A stretch of 64,000 nucleotides of DNA from Dyadobacter sp. 676 (GCF_040448675.1 NZ_CP159289.1:6059001-6123000), one strand, 5' to 3'. Positions 18,773 to 26,774 are shown, numbered from the stretch's first letter. The notes: generated from the letters alone by a model not told the origin. A program made the numbers and translations.

Positions 18773-19741
18773 TCAGGTTAACGCCATAACTGCCGGCTCT
18801 TTCCATTTGCTGATAAACAATTCCTGCAACTGCTCGATCTCCTTCTGGTAAATCGTCTTTTTTCTGGTCCCGAAATACAGCGTGTTTTCCATCGGCGTAC
18901 TGCCTTCCCATACCAGTTCGATCTGGCCGGCCTCCAACGCTTCCACGCAGAGGAAATGCGGAACGATCGAAAAGCCTTCGCCATCGCTGAGGCAGCGGAT
19001 GATAGAGCAGATGTTTGGAACGATGTAATTGGGCCTGAAATCCGGGTGCGAATCGAAGTTTTTGAGCCAGAAGTTTTTCAAATGCTCCATATCGGCGGCC
19101 GTGCTGTACCAGATCTGCTGTTTGAGCCAGTCGGCGGCTTCGGCCTTGTGCGACTGCCGCAGTGACGACTGCCGCAGTGACGACTGCCGCAGTGGCGACT
19201 GCCGCAGCAGGTCGCGGAGCGGTTCCGTGTCGGTCCGGCTGCCGGCGACAAGCACGATCCTTTCTTTGGAAAACGGTTTGTAATGCAGGTTCTGCTGCTG
19301 CCCTTGCTGCGGGGTCACGATGAGGTCGAGCAGGCCATTATCGAGGTCCTGCTGCATTTGCGGATATTCCCCGAATTTGATGATGAGGTTAAACGGCAGC
19401 GATGCGATGTGCTCTTCAAGCGTATACTGAAATGTTTCAAAACACATGCCGAGGCTGAGCGTGGGCCGCTCCTCCTTGGAGCTTTTGTGAAAATGTTGCT
19501 CCACCGCTTCGAGCTTGCGCAGCGGGTCGAGTACGAAATTGTACAATACTTTTCCCCTTTCGGTGGGCACCATTTTCCGGGGTGAGCGGTCGAACAGCTT
19601 ATGGCCGGTGTAGGCTTCCAGCGAGTTCAGGTGCAGGCTGACGCCCGGTTGGGATATAAAAAGCTCCTGCGCCGCCGCCGACAGCGTCCCGGTTTCATAG
19701 ATCGCCTTGAAAGTCCGGAGCCATTCGAGATTGAGTTGCAT
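18773..19741 (-). CDS. LysR family transcriptional regulator
   Basis: Regulator of 322 residues. N-terminal winged helix (LEWLRTFKAIYETGTLSAAA, QELFISQPGVSLHLNSLE, residues 5-43) and a LysR effector-binding domain from about residue 90. Within the effector domain, near residues 178-197, a short run reads LRQSPLRQSSLRQSSLRQS, encoded by four copies of a 15-bp DNA unit (19151-19210); this looks like a recent in-frame expansion in a surface loop. It is divergent from mdaB with about 98 bp between the start codons, the classical arrangement for LysR control of the adjacent operon. Its 3' end faces the ohr terminator. Confidence 0.92.
   Translation of the reverse strand: MQLNLEWLRTFKAIYETGTLSAAAQELFISQPGVSLHLNSLEAYTGHKLFDRSPRKMVPTERGKVLYNFVLDPLRKLEAVEQHFHKSSKEERPTLSLGMCFETFQYTLEEHIASLPFNLIIKFGEYPQMQQDLDNGLLDLIVTPQQGQQQNLHYKPFSKERIVLVAGSRTDTEPLRDLLRQSPLRQSSLRQSSLRQSHKAEAADWLKQQIWYSTAADMEHLKNFWLKNFDSHPDFRPNYIVPNICSIIRCLSDGEGFSIVPHFLCVEALEAGQIELVWEGSTPMENTLYFGTRKKTIYQKEIEQLQELFISKWKEPAVMALT
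19151..19210. repeat. 15-bp tandem repeat, four units, inside the LysR gene
   Basis: Unit CGACTGCCGCAGTGA at 19151-19165, identical at 19166-19180, one change at 19181-19195, and two to three changes at the 3' end of 19196-19210. It encodes LRQS plus Ser or Pro on the minus strand and keeps frame with any copy number. Confidence 0.9.
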
Positions 19742-19764
19742 AGTTATCTATAATTTTTATAATA

Positions 19765-19772
19765 CAAATATA
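19765..19772 (-). promoter_or_regulatory. Probable -7 element (TATATTTG) of the LysR gene
   Basis: Complement of 19765-19772 matches TAnnTTTG at all fixed positions, 23 bp from the ATG at 19741, in a very AT-rich intergenic region. It faces the mdaB promoter. Confidence 0.45.
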
Positions 19773-19785
19773 CAATTTAAGTTAT

Positions 19786-19816
19786 TTTGATAATGAATTA
19801 GACCGTCGGAAATTTG
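19786..19816 (+). promoter_or_regulatory. Probable mdaB promoter
   Basis: TTTG at 19786-19789, a 19-bp spacer, and GAAATTTG at 19809-19816 (seven of eight to TAnnTTTG), giving the standard Bacteroidota spacing; ATG follows at 19840. Confidence 0.5.
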
Positions 19817-19839
19817 TGGTGTCAAAATCAAAACGAACT

Positions 19840-20463
19840 ATGAAAAAGATATTTGTCATCAACGGCGGCCAGCATTTCGCGCATTCGGGCGGGAAATTCA
19901 ATCACACGCTGACGGGCCTGGACCAGTCGTTTTTTACCGAAGAAAACGGCTTTCAGCTTCAAGTAACGGACATTAACCAGCCCTACGACCCGGAAGAGGA
20001 GGTCACGAAGTTCGTATGGGCGGATGTGGTCATATACCACACGCCGGTCTGGTGGTTTTCCATGCCTTACAAACTGAAAGAATACATCGATATCGTCTTC
20101 ACGGCCGGTCACCGCAAGGGCATTTACCGCAGCGACGGCCGCAAAACCGAAAATCCGGCCATCAATTACGGTACCGGCGGCATGCTTCACGGGCGCAGGT
20201 ACATGCTCACCACCACCTGGAACGCTCCTGAAACGGCATTTACGCTGCCCGGGGAGTTTTTTCAGGAACACTCCGTCGACGACGGCGTTATGTTCGGTTT
20301 TCACCGGATGAACGCATTTACCGGCATGCAGCCGCTGCAAGGCATGCATTTCCATGACCTGGAAAAAAATGCGACGCCCGAAAGGATCGGGGCTTATAAA
20401 AATCAGTATCTCGCGCACCTTGCGGGAGTTTTCGGTAACATTGAAGCCGAATGTGCAGCCTGA
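19840..20463 (+). CDS. mdaB: MdaB-like NADPH:quinone reductase
   Basis: Flavodoxin-fold FAD enzyme of 207 residues that reduces quinones by two electrons, avoiding semiquinone radicals. It follows the E. coli MdaB pattern throughout: FVINGGQHFAHSGGKFNHTL at the start, KFVWADVVIYHTPVWWFSMP, KEYIDIVFTAGHRKGIYRSD, NYGTGGMLHGRRYML and TWNAPETAFT, with FHRMNAFTGMQPLQ near the end. ATG 19840 is preferred to the GTG at 19816, which overlaps the -7 element. The next gene, 12 bp downstream, is a YgiN-like protein, the same pair as mdaB-ygiN in E. coli. Likely induced through the divergent LysR regulator. Confidence 0.92.
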   Translation: MKKIFVINGGQHFAHSGGKFNHTLTGLDQSFFTEENGFQLQVTDINQPYDPEEEVTKFVWADVVIYHTPVWWFSMPYKLKEYIDIVFTAGHRKGIYRSDGRKTENPAINYGTGGMLHGRRYMLTTTWNAPETAFTLPGEFFQEHSVDDGVMFGFHRMNAFTGMQPLQGMHFHDLEKNATPERIGAYKNQYLAHLAGVFGNIEAECAA

Positions 20464-20475
20464 CCGCCGATTAAT

Positions 20476-20772
20476 ATGCCTGTTTATCTCACAGCCGTCA
20501 TTAAAAGTCAAACAGCGTACCGTGACGAGGTCCGGGAAACGCTGTTGAATATGGTAACCGAATCCAGGAAAGAACCCGCCTGTATACAATACGATCTGTT
20601 CCAGGATAGTAGCGATCCGGACGTGTTCGTCTTCCGGGAAATCTGGGAAAGCCGGGAGGGGCTCGACGCCCATAACGAGCAACCGTACATCCGGGCATTC
20701 GGGGCGCCGCTGGAAAAGTTGCAAACCGATCCGGAGATTTATCTTATGCAGCCACTCGATATCGCCAGGTAA
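20476..20772 (+). CDS. YgiN-like antibiotic biosynthesis monooxygenase domain protein
   Basis: Small dimeric ferredoxin-like (ABM) protein of 98 residues. Features are the opening beta strand VYLTAVIKSQ, EPACIQYDLFQDSSDPDVFVFREIWES in two blocks, and the loop His in LDAHNEQPYIRAF. E. coli YgiN is a quinol monooxygenase thought to cycle with MdaB; the adjacency here supports a shared quinone role. It begins 12 bp after mdaB and ends 1 bp before the next gene, so the three form one operon. Confidence 0.88.
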   Translation: MPVYLTAVIKSQTAYRDEVRETLLNMVTESRKEPACIQYDLFQDSSDPDVFVFREIWESREGLDAHNEQPYIRAFGAPLEKLQTDPEIYLMQPLDIAR

Positions 20773-20773
20773 C

Positions 20774-21820
20774 ATGGGACAGTTAAAAACAGCTTTGGTA
20801 GTAGGAGCAAGCGGCGTAATAGGCCGGAATCTCGTCGCCCATCTGCAATCGCTTCCCGGATGGAGGGTAATTGGCACATCGCGGAATGCGCTTCCGGGGA
20901 GTGTCGATACGGTCACGGTGGATTTGCTCGATGTGACCGACGTGACCGCCCGATTTGCCGGCCTCGATACCGTGACCCACGTCTTTTACACCGCATATCA
21001 GGACAAGCCGACCTGGGCCGGGCTCGTGCCACCCAATATCACCATGTTCCGGAATGTGGTGGAAACAATCGAAAAAGTGTCGCCGATGCTGGAACACATC
21101 AGCTTTATGCAGGGCTACAAGGTTTACGGCGCACATCTGGGGCCGTTCAGGACGCCGGCAAGGGAGGATGATCCACCCATTATGCCGCCAGAGTTTATGA
21201 CCGAACAGCAGCGGTACATTACGGCGGCGCAGCAAGGCAAGTCGTGGAGCTGGTCGGCTATCCGGCCGTCGGTTGTAGGCGGGTTTGCGCCGGCTAATCC
21301 CCTTAATCTCGTATCGTTGATCGCCGTTTACGCCACCTTATGCAAGGAATTGAATATCCCGTTCCGATTCCCCGGCAAGCCCGGCGCATACCGTTCGCTG
21401 ATCGAAATGACGGATGCCGGTCTGCTGGCGAAAGCCACCGTTTGGGCCGCCACAACGCCCGCGTGCGCCAATCAGGCATTCAATATCAACAATGGCGACT
21501 TGTTCCGCTGGGAAGATTTGTGGCCTAGGCTGGGCCGGTACTTCGGGCTTGAAACCGCTCCGCCGGTACAGCTTCCGCTCGCGGAAGTAATGCGCGACAA
21601 GGCGGCCGTTTGGGAAACGCTGCGGGGGCGCCACGGACTCCTGTACGGTTATGAAGCATTGTCCGCCTGGCCGTTCGGGGATTTCGTCTTTTCGTGGGAT
21701 TACGACTTCCTTGCAGACGGCTCGAAGGCCAGGCGGTTGGGTTTTCATGAATTTGTGGACACGGAAGAGATGTTTTACCGGATTTTTGACCAGTTGCGTG
21801 CCGGGAAGGTAATTCCCTAG
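20774..21820 (+). CDS. NAD(P)-dependent SDR of the progesterone 5-beta-reductase/iridoid synthase-like (PRISE) type
   Basis: Extended short-chain dehydrogenase of 348 residues. The nucleotide-binding motif VVGASGVIGRNL is at residues 9-20. The family-specific active-site segments are present: MQGYKVYGAHLGPF (catalytic Lys in place of the classical motif) and ITAAQQGKSWSWSAIRPS with a Tyr shortly before it. Such enzymes reduce 1,4-enones, complementing the quinone reductase and monooxygenase encoded upstream with a 1-bp gap. Its stop (TAG) overlaps the stop of the convergent SRPBCC gene in a CTAG palindrome. The enone-reductase assignment is by similarity; other SDR chemistry is possible. Confidence 0.82.
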   Translation: MGQLKTALVVGASGVIGRNLVAHLQSLPGWRVIGTSRNALPGSVDTVTVDLLDVTDVTARFAGLDTVTHVFYTAYQDKPTWAGLVPPNITMFRNVVETIEKVSPMLEHISFMQGYKVYGAHLGPFRTPAREDDPPIMPPEFMTEQQRYITAAQQGKSWSWSAIRPSVVGGFAPANPLNLVSLIAVYATLCKELNIPFRFPGKPGAYRSLIEMTDAGLLAKATVWAATTPACANQAFNINNGDLFRWEDLWPRLGRYFGLETAPPVQLPLAEVMRDKAAVWETLRGRHGLLYGYEALSAWPFGDFVFSWDYDFLADGSKARRLGFHEFVDTEEMFYRIFDQLRAGKVIP

Positions 21821-22248
21821 CTTTCCGTTTCCACAAATCCGGCCAGGCTTTTTCCGATAATATGGTTCCAGCCCGAAGCGAAGCTTTCCGGCGCGAAATC
21901 GGGATACTCTTTCGGGAAGGTGTGAAGGCCCTTGTGGGTGAGGCGGAGACGGGTTTTACCGCCTTCCGGAATCAATTCGAAGGTCACTTCGGAGTCGCCG
22001 GGATAATCCGCATAACGCCAGGAGTAGGCGAGTTTACGGTTCTGTTCTACCTCGGTGACTTTGCAAAGGTGGCGGTACTGCCGTTCTTCGCTGCCCGCGG
22101 TGAATTCAAATTCAAAGCCGGTTTCTGCTTTGAATGCGGGGAGGTCGAAATACCATTTTCGCATCTGCTCGACGTCGGTCAAGGCGCTCCACACCCGCGC
22201 GGGCGGCGCATTCAGTACTTTTTCCAGCACAAAAGGTTCAAAAGCCAT
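21817..22248 (-). CDS. SRPBCC (AHSA1-like) domain protein
   Basis: START/Bet v 1-like hydrophobic-pocket protein of 143 residues. Typical AHSA1 start (LEKVLNAPPARVWSALTDVEQMRKWYF) is followed by strands ending in RLRLTHKGL and a C-terminal helix (SGWNHIIGKSLAGFVET). It is the last gene of an ArsR-SRPBCC-SRPBCC operon; the gap to the upstream SRPBCC gene is 32 bp. Such pairs are common in soil bacteria and their ligands are unknown. Confidence 0.9.
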   Translation of the reverse strand: MAFEPFVLEKVLNAPPARVWSALTDVEQMRKWYFDLPAFKAETGFEFEFTAGSEERQYRHLCKVTEVEQNRKLAYSWRYADYPGDSEVTFELIPEGGKTRLRLTHKGLHTFPKEYPDFAPESFASGWNHIIGKSLAGFVETES

Positions 22249-22280
22249 GGTTCTGATGGGTTAAAGTTGAGGTATTCGTT

Positions 22281-22811
22281 TCAAGAAAGTGCGTCGAATG
22301 CCGCTTTGTAATGCTTTTCAAGCGTTTTCCCGGCTTCCGACTGTACGCCGTCGTGAAGCTGCACGGCCGGTTCTACCTTTTCATCCAAAATATCTGCCAG
22401 CAGATCGAGCATCTGGTGCCAGCCGGCGGAAACACTGACGGCGTAGGTTTCGGAAACCCGGCTATATGTAAACCGGAGCAGGGTTTGCTCCCCGCCGCCG
22501 GGAAACAGCTCCCAAACCGCAAGCTCGTCGGGGCCGTCTTCGTTCTCCCAAACGTATTCCAGGTACTTCTCCGGTTCGATCCTCACGATCCGGCCATAGG
22601 AAAGGGTGTTCTCGGCGTCACCGAAATGCATGGTCATACGCCCGCCCGGAACAGGGTCGAGTTCGGTTTTCATAAACCAGACCGCCAGTTTTTCGGGGTT
22701 GATCAACGCGTCCCACACTTTGGCCGCGGAATGTTTCAGCAGTCTCTCAAAAACAATATGATAACCGAGCTCGTCTTTTCCCAGCCGGCCATGCTGTGTG
22801 GTCTTTGTCAT
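22281..22811 (-). CDS. SRPBCC (AHSA1-like) domain protein
   Basis: Second START-like protein of the operon, 176 residues. Core blocks are FERLLKHSAAKVWDALINPE, KLAVWFM, GGRMTMHFGD, LLRFTYSRVSE and AGWHQMLDLLADIL. It differs from its downstream paralogue in having longer termini, so the two probably bind different ligands or form a heterodimer. It lies 26 bp after the arsR-type gene that presumably represses it. Confidence 0.9.
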   Translation of the reverse strand: MTKTTQHGRLGKDELGYHIVFERLLKHSAAKVWDALINPEKLAVWFMKTELDPVPGGRMTMHFGDAENTLSYGRIVRIEPEKYLEYVWENEDGPDELAVWELFPGGGEQTLLRFTYSRVSETYAVSVSAGWHQMLDLLADILDEKVEPAVQLHDGVQSEAGKTLEKHYKAAFDALS

Positions 22812-22837
22812 AACCTTTTCATTTTAAGAATGTCCGT

Positions 22838-23170
22838 TTATGTATTTTCATCCGGATGTTCCTCGTCCAGAAAGCGTTCGAGGGCATCCAGCTTATCACT
22901 CCAGAACTTCCGATACGTATTGGCCCAGTCGGATACTTCTTTAAGCCCTTTCAGGTCGGCCTGGCAGAATGTTTCCCGGCCGCGTGTCTGCACGGTTACC
23001 AGCCCGCATTCGGTAAGTATGCGGATATGCTTGGCGACGGCCGGGCGGCTGATCGTAAAATGGTCGGCCACATTGTTCAGATTGAGCGTCCGGCGTGCGA
23101 GCAGATGAATGATCTCGCGCCGGGTAGGATCCGAAATAGCCTGAAAAACATCGCGTCGGGTTTGGTTCAT
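22838..23170 (-). CDS. ArsR family transcriptional repressor
   Basis: Winged-helix repressor of 110 residues. DPTRREIIHLLARRTLNLN and VADHFTISRPAVAKHIRIL (recognition helix, about residues 34-52) are typical of the SRPBCC-associated ArsR group, which lack the metal-binding ELCVCDL motif; no cysteine pair for metal is present (single Cys near 55 and 69 only). The C-terminal WANTYRKFWSDKLDALERFL matches that subgroup. First gene of the operon with two SRPBCC proteins. The promoter and two dyads directly upstream strongly suggest autorepression. Confidence 0.93.
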   Translation of the reverse strand: MNQTRRDVFQAISDPTRREIIHLLARRTLNLNNVADHFTISRPAVAKHIRILTECGLVTVQTRGRETFCQADLKGLKEVSDWANTYRKFWSDKLDALERFLDEEHPDENT

Positions 23171-23199
23171 CGGTTTTGTACGGCCTTAAAAAAAGAAAT

Positions 23200-23246
23200 G
23201 GAAACCGTTTGGTTTCCAAATATAATGAAACCATATGGTTTCCAAA
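23200..23246 (-). promoter_or_regulatory. Promoter and twin operator dyads of the ArsR operon
   Basis: On the minus strand TTTG (23243-23246), an 18-bp spacer and TATATTTG (23217-23224) form a near-ideal Bacteroidota promoter 47 bp before the ATG. Two inverted repeats with the same half-site surround the -7 element: GAAACC-ATAT-GGTTTC (23227-23242), filling the spacer, and GGAAACC-GTTT-GGTTTCC (23200-23217), just downstream. Their centres are 26 bp apart. Most likely ArsR binds both and blocks polymerase. Confidence 0.72.
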
Positions 23247-23279
23247 AAAATGCCCGGATTTTTTTGGAAAAACCCGGGC
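23244..23279 (-). terminator. Terminator of the TonB-receptor-like gene
   Basis: Minus-strand stem GCCCGG/CCGGGC (23274-23279 with 23252-23257), with inner A/T pairing, then seven T (complement of 23244-23250). It lies 26 bp past the stop at 23305 and overlaps the -33 element of the ArsR promoter. Confidence 0.75.
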
Positions 23280-23304
23280 CGGTGCCGTCCGATTCAGTTG
23301 TTTC

Positions 23305-25710
23305 TTAATTATTGCCTTCGCCCGACTTTTTGTCGTCGTTGCTGATCCGTTTTTTCTGGCGCTGGTTGCCCGACATCTGTCCGAATTCGTATTTCAGGTT
23401 CAATCGCCAGCCGCGCCGGTACATGGCCACATCCTGTGTCTGCACGAAATTCGGCCCGACAAAATCGTTTCGCCATTTGATAGTACGGTTGAAAGGGTTG
23501 TCGAAGCCGAAACCGATCGTCCCTTTCTTTTTCAGCACTTCTTTTTGTAATACAATATTATAGAATCCGAAGCCGCCGTAACTGCCCTGGATGTTGACGC
23601 GCGGCGAATTGTAGAACCCGAACAACTGCGCCTTGATACCCTTGCCGAAATCGATCGTGGAGTTCAGGTTAATGCGGTACATCCAGTCGGCATTGCGAGT
23701 TTTGAGCTCTGCGCTTTCGAGGACGTTATAGAATACGTTGAGCGAGCCGTTAAGGGTCCATTGTTTCATGAGCTTGGTATTGGCGCTCAGGTTAAGGCCA
23801 TAAGCCGAATTTTGGGCTACATTCTGGAAAATCTGCCTCATGACGCCGCTGCTGTCGACATTGCTGATGCTTTCGATCGCATTGTTGGTTTTGCGCAGGA
23901 AAAAGGATGCATTAATACTCGTCTGTTTGATCGACACGCTGTAATTGGCTTCCACCGAGTGCGTCAGCTCGGGTTTCAGGTAAGGATTGCCGCCATACTG
24001 GTTCTTAGAGTCGGCCTGGTTGACATAGGGGTTGAGGTAAAAGAACTGCGGGCGCTGAATCCGCTGGGTGTAGCTCATCCGGATTTGCTGGTTCTTTTTG
24101 AGACTGCGGGAGAGGCTTACGCTCGGGATAATGTTGCCATAATTGTTCGAGAAAGGGGCGGTGCCATTCAGGAAATTCGCCTGTATGAACGTGTGCTCGT
24201 AACGTGCGCCCAGGTTAATGCCCCAGTTCTTTTTCGGCGTGCGGTTGTATACCAGGTATGCGGACGTAACCTGCTGCGCGTAGTCGAATACATTGGCCTG
24301 CTCGGGCATGTCGTGAAAATCGTCGGAACCGTCGATGGCGCTCGAAATGCGGTAATCGCTCAGGATCTTGCGGAAAATGGTTTTGGTACCCATTTCGAGG
24401 GTGCTGACGCTGTCGAGCGGATTGGTGAAATCCAGCTGCACGGTGCCTTCCTTATTATTGCTGATATTGTAGCTTTTCTCGCGGTAATAAATGGCATTGG
24501 CGCGGTTGAGCAGGTCGGAATCGTAGTTGCTGTCCTCGCCTTCGAACGAATACATCATAAGCAACGTGAGCTCTTTTTTTGGTTTTTTGAAAAGCCGGGT
24601 ATAATCGAGGTTGAGCGTCGAGCCCTGCCAGTCGTACGTACGGCTCATATCGCGCCGGAAGTACTGGCCCGGAATGCCCAGGGTGCTTTCCTCGAAACTG
24701 ATATCGAACCAGTTGGTATTGATGCCGTTGTAGTAGTTGAAACCCGCCCCGACGCGGTTCAGTGAATCGATGTCCCAGTCGGCATTGACCGTGCCGTAAA
24801 AGTTTTTGCCCCGGCCGCGGACCCACTGGTCCTGGTCCTGGCTGGTAAGCGTGTCGCCGTTGGTGAAAGAGCGCAGCTGTTGCATGTAGCGTTTGTTCTT
24901 CCAGTTGCTGAAACCACCATTGGCCGAGAGCGTCAGGCCTTTGTTGCGGTGGCTGATACTTGCATTCGGCCAGTTGTTCCATTGGCCGAAATTGGGGCTG
25001 ACGGAGCCATTGGTACCTTTCAGCGTATTCTTTTTGGTGATGATATTGATAATGCCCGCCGTGCCCTCTGCATCGTACTTTGCGGAAGGGGAGGTGATCA
25101 CCTCCACCTGCTTGATAATGTCCGCCGGAATCTGTTTCAAGGCCTCGGAAACGCTCCGCGCCACGACATTCGATGGTTTGTTGTTGATAAGCACCTTGAT
25201 ATTGGCGCTTCCACGGAGCTGTACGTTTCCTTCGATATCCACCGCCACGGACGGGATCTTTTTAAGGACGTCGGTGGCATCGCCGCCCTTGATGCTGATA
25301 TCCTTTTCGGCATTGTACACCATCCTGTCGGAGCGCTCTTCAAACAAGGCTTTCTGCTCGTTCACCGTCACTTCTTTCAGGTTCTGTGCCGCCGGCGCGA
25401 GTTTGATGACACCGATCTCGACGTCGTCCCTGTCGGCGTACACCGGACCGAAGGTCTTGGTGGTATAGCCCATCAGCGAAGCCTGAACGATATAGACGCC
25501 CGGTGCGACTTTTGGAAATACGAACCGTCCTTTGGCGTCGGCGGTAACGCCTTCCGTAATCTTTCCGTCCTTCATGAGCGCCACCGTCGCAAATTCGATG
25601 GGTTTACTGGCGGTCGAGTCCATCAGCAGGCCCGAAATGCGGACGTGTTGTGCGGAGAGAAAATGAATGGCGAGGGCCCAGAAGGCCAGGGTGAGTAGGG
25701 GTGTTTTCAT
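23305..25710 (-). CDS. TonB-receptor-like outer membrane beta-barrel protein
   Basis: Outer-membrane protein of 801 residues. Signal peptide (1-20), carboxypeptidase-regulatory-like domain at about 22-110 (ISGLLMDSTASKPIEFATVA, GRFVFPKVAPGVY), plug domain at about 120-225 (ATDVLKKIPSVAVDIEGNVQL, VEVITSPSAKYDAEGTAGII) and a C-terminal barrel of the OMP_b-brl_3 type ending in LNLKYEFGQMSGN and a charged tail. It lacks a SusD partner, as usual for this subfamily, which is thought to take up peptides or siderophore-like ligands. Single gene with its own terminator; no regulator nearby. Confidence 0.9.
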   Translation of the reverse strand: MKTPLLTLAFWALAIHFLSAQHVRISGLLMDSTASKPIEFATVALMKDGKITEGVTADAKGRFVFPKVAPGVYIVQASLMGYTTKTFGPVYADRDDVEIGVIKLAPAAQNLKEVTVNEQKALFEERSDRMVYNAEKDISIKGGDATDVLKKIPSVAVDIEGNVQLRGSANIKVLINNKPSNVVARSVSEALKQIPADIIKQVEVITSPSAKYDAEGTAGIINIITKKNTLKGTNGSVSPNFGQWNNWPNASISHRNKGLTLSANGGFSNWKNKRYMQQLRSFTNGDTLTSQDQDQWVRGRGKNFYGTVNADWDIDSLNRVGAGFNYYNGINTNWFDISFEESTLGIPGQYFRRDMSRTYDWQGSTLNLDYTRLFKKPKKELTLLMMYSFEGEDSNYDSDLLNRANAIYYREKSYNISNNKEGTVQLDFTNPLDSVSTLEMGTKTIFRKILSDYRISSAIDGSDDFHDMPEQANVFDYAQQVTSAYLVYNRTPKKNWGINLGARYEHTFIQANFLNGTAPFSNNYGNIIPSVSLSRSLKKNQQIRMSYTQRIQRPQFFYLNPYVNQADSKNQYGGNPYLKPELTHSVEANYSVSIKQTSINASFFLRKTNNAIESISNVDSSGVMRQIFQNVAQNSAYGLNLSANTKLMKQWTLNGSLNVFYNVLESAELKTRNADWMYRINLNSTIDFGKGIKAQLFGFYNSPRVNIQGSYGGFGFYNIVLQKEVLKKKGTIGFGFDNPFNRTIKWRNDFVGPNFVQTQDVAMYRRGWRLNLKYEFGQMSGNQRQKKRISNDDKKSGEGNN

Positions 25711-25803
25711 ACATGGCTAATTAATGCGTCCGCGATTTTGTCAGGTTCCCGGGCTCCGGGCATTGCAATGACGAACGAGTTTCCCGAACGTTGCATAAAG
25801 CAC

Positions 25804-25826
25804 AAAAAAAGGCCCATTGCGGGCCT
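25804..25826 (-). terminator. Terminator of the 74-residue hypothetical gene
   Basis: Minus-strand stem AGGCCC/GGGCCT (25810-25815 with 25821-25826), 5-nt loop, followed by seven T (complement of 25804-25810), about 50 bp past the stop at 25878. Confidence 0.8.
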
Positions 25827-25877
25827 GTATTGTGTTGCTAGTCAGCTATGTGAAAAACGGGGGCGATCGTGGCGCCG

Positions 25878-26102
25878 TCAGACCTTTTGTGCGGCGAACG
25901 GCGCCTGGTCGTGGCGGACCTGTTCCGCCAGCCGCTTGATATAGGGAATTCCTTCCCGTTCATAATCCGCAATTTGTGCGGGCGTGAGTCGTATCACAAA
26001 TTCGTACATGCCTACGCCTCCGCACACGACCGAGAGCATATAGTCTCCAGGGGCTTGTTCGGAAAATGTGTAATTCCAGGCTTCCTTGGCAATTTCTTTC
26101 AT
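25878..26102 (-). CDS. Small hypothetical cytosolic protein
   Basis: Protein of 74 residues that I do not recognise. No signal peptide; MKEIAKEAWNYTFSEQ then GDYMLSVVCGGVGMYEFVIRL (two strands with a GGVG turn) and an amphipathic C-terminal helix (ADYEREGIPYIKRLAEQVR). It looks like a folded small domain rather than a spurious frame: both flanks have dedicated terminators (25804-25826 downstream, 26138-26175 upstream). Function unknown. Confidence 0.65.
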   Translation of the reverse strand: MKEIAKEAWNYTFSEQAPGDYMLSVVCGGVGMYEFVIRLTPAQIADYEREGIPYIKRLAEQVRHDQAPFAAQKV

Positions 26103-26137
26103 TTGGAAATAGCGTTATGCGGGGCTAAATATACGTT

Positions 26138-26175
26138 AAAAAAAGAAGGCCAACGCGTTGCCCAACGCATTGGCC
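26138..26175 (-). terminator. Strong terminator of the lipoprotein gene
   Basis: Stem of about 12 bp with one G-T pair between GGCCAACGCGTTG (26148-26160) and CAACGCATTGGCC (26163-26175), followed on the minus strand by seven T after TTC (complement of 26138-26147). Lies 12 bp past the stop at 26187. Confidence 0.9.
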
Positions 26176-26186
26176 TGTTTCATCGG

Positions 26187-26774
26187 TTATAGTGGTGTTT
26201 CAGTGTATTTTCCTTTCGGAATGCGGTCGACTACCGCTTCCGAATAGCCTGTGGGAAGTTGCCCGCCCGGTAACCAGAGATTATTGGCCCCCATTTCGTT
26301 GCCCGACGGCATTCGCACGTTCAGTGCTCTGGGGTCTGGGATCGATATGCGTACCATTTCCTTTCCTTTCCAGCTATCAGCCGGAATGCCCAGTTCTTTC
26401 TCTATTTTGCTGATATCCTTGTTGGTTTTGGTCAGCATCGCATCCATTTCGGCCTTGGTCATGACAAACTGCGTATTGTCGGGATAACCCAGCGTATCGC
26501 GGCCGTAGTCGTCGAGGGCTTTTTTGGTGACCAGGTAGGTTGCCCCGTCGGTGAATTTAGCCAGGTGAAAATCGATATACTTCTGGTCGAGGTATACGGA
26601 AGGGGCCGGGCGCTGGCCTTTGGGTAAGTCGAGTACTTTTTGCGAAGTCCAGCCTTCTTTCCAGGAGTCTTCGAGTTTAATCGTTTCAGGGGTTTTGTCG
26701 TCGTCGTCGTTACAAGCGAATGATATGGCCGTCATGAAAGCGAACAGCCACAATTGAAAGAGATTTTTCTTCAT
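26187..26774 (-). CDS. Surface-type lipoprotein, unknown function
   Basis: Lipoprotein of 195 residues. Lipobox SFAC with Cys 21 is followed at once by NDDDDK; an acidic stretch after the lipid-modified Cys is the export signal that sends Bacteroidota lipoproteins to the cell surface. The body is charged, with KTNKDISKIEKELGIPAD and NNLWLPGGQLPTGYSE, and matches nothing I can name. Single gene, own terminator, divergent from the modular surface-protein pair at 26934. Confidence 0.75.
   Translation of the reverse strand: MKKNLFQLWLFAFMTAISFACNDDDDKTPETIKLEDSWKEGWTSQKVLDLPKGQRPAPSVYLDQKYIDFHLAKFTDGATYLVTKKALDDYGRDTLGYPDNTQFVMTKAEMDAMLTKTNKDISKIEKELGIPADSWKGKEMVRISIPDPRALNVRMPSGNEMGANNLWLPGGQLPTGYSEAVVDRIPKGKYTETPL

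Noticed and set aside
23761..24765. 334-codon plus-strand open frame over the receptor-like gene
   Set aside because: Antisense to a clear outer-membrane barrel gene.
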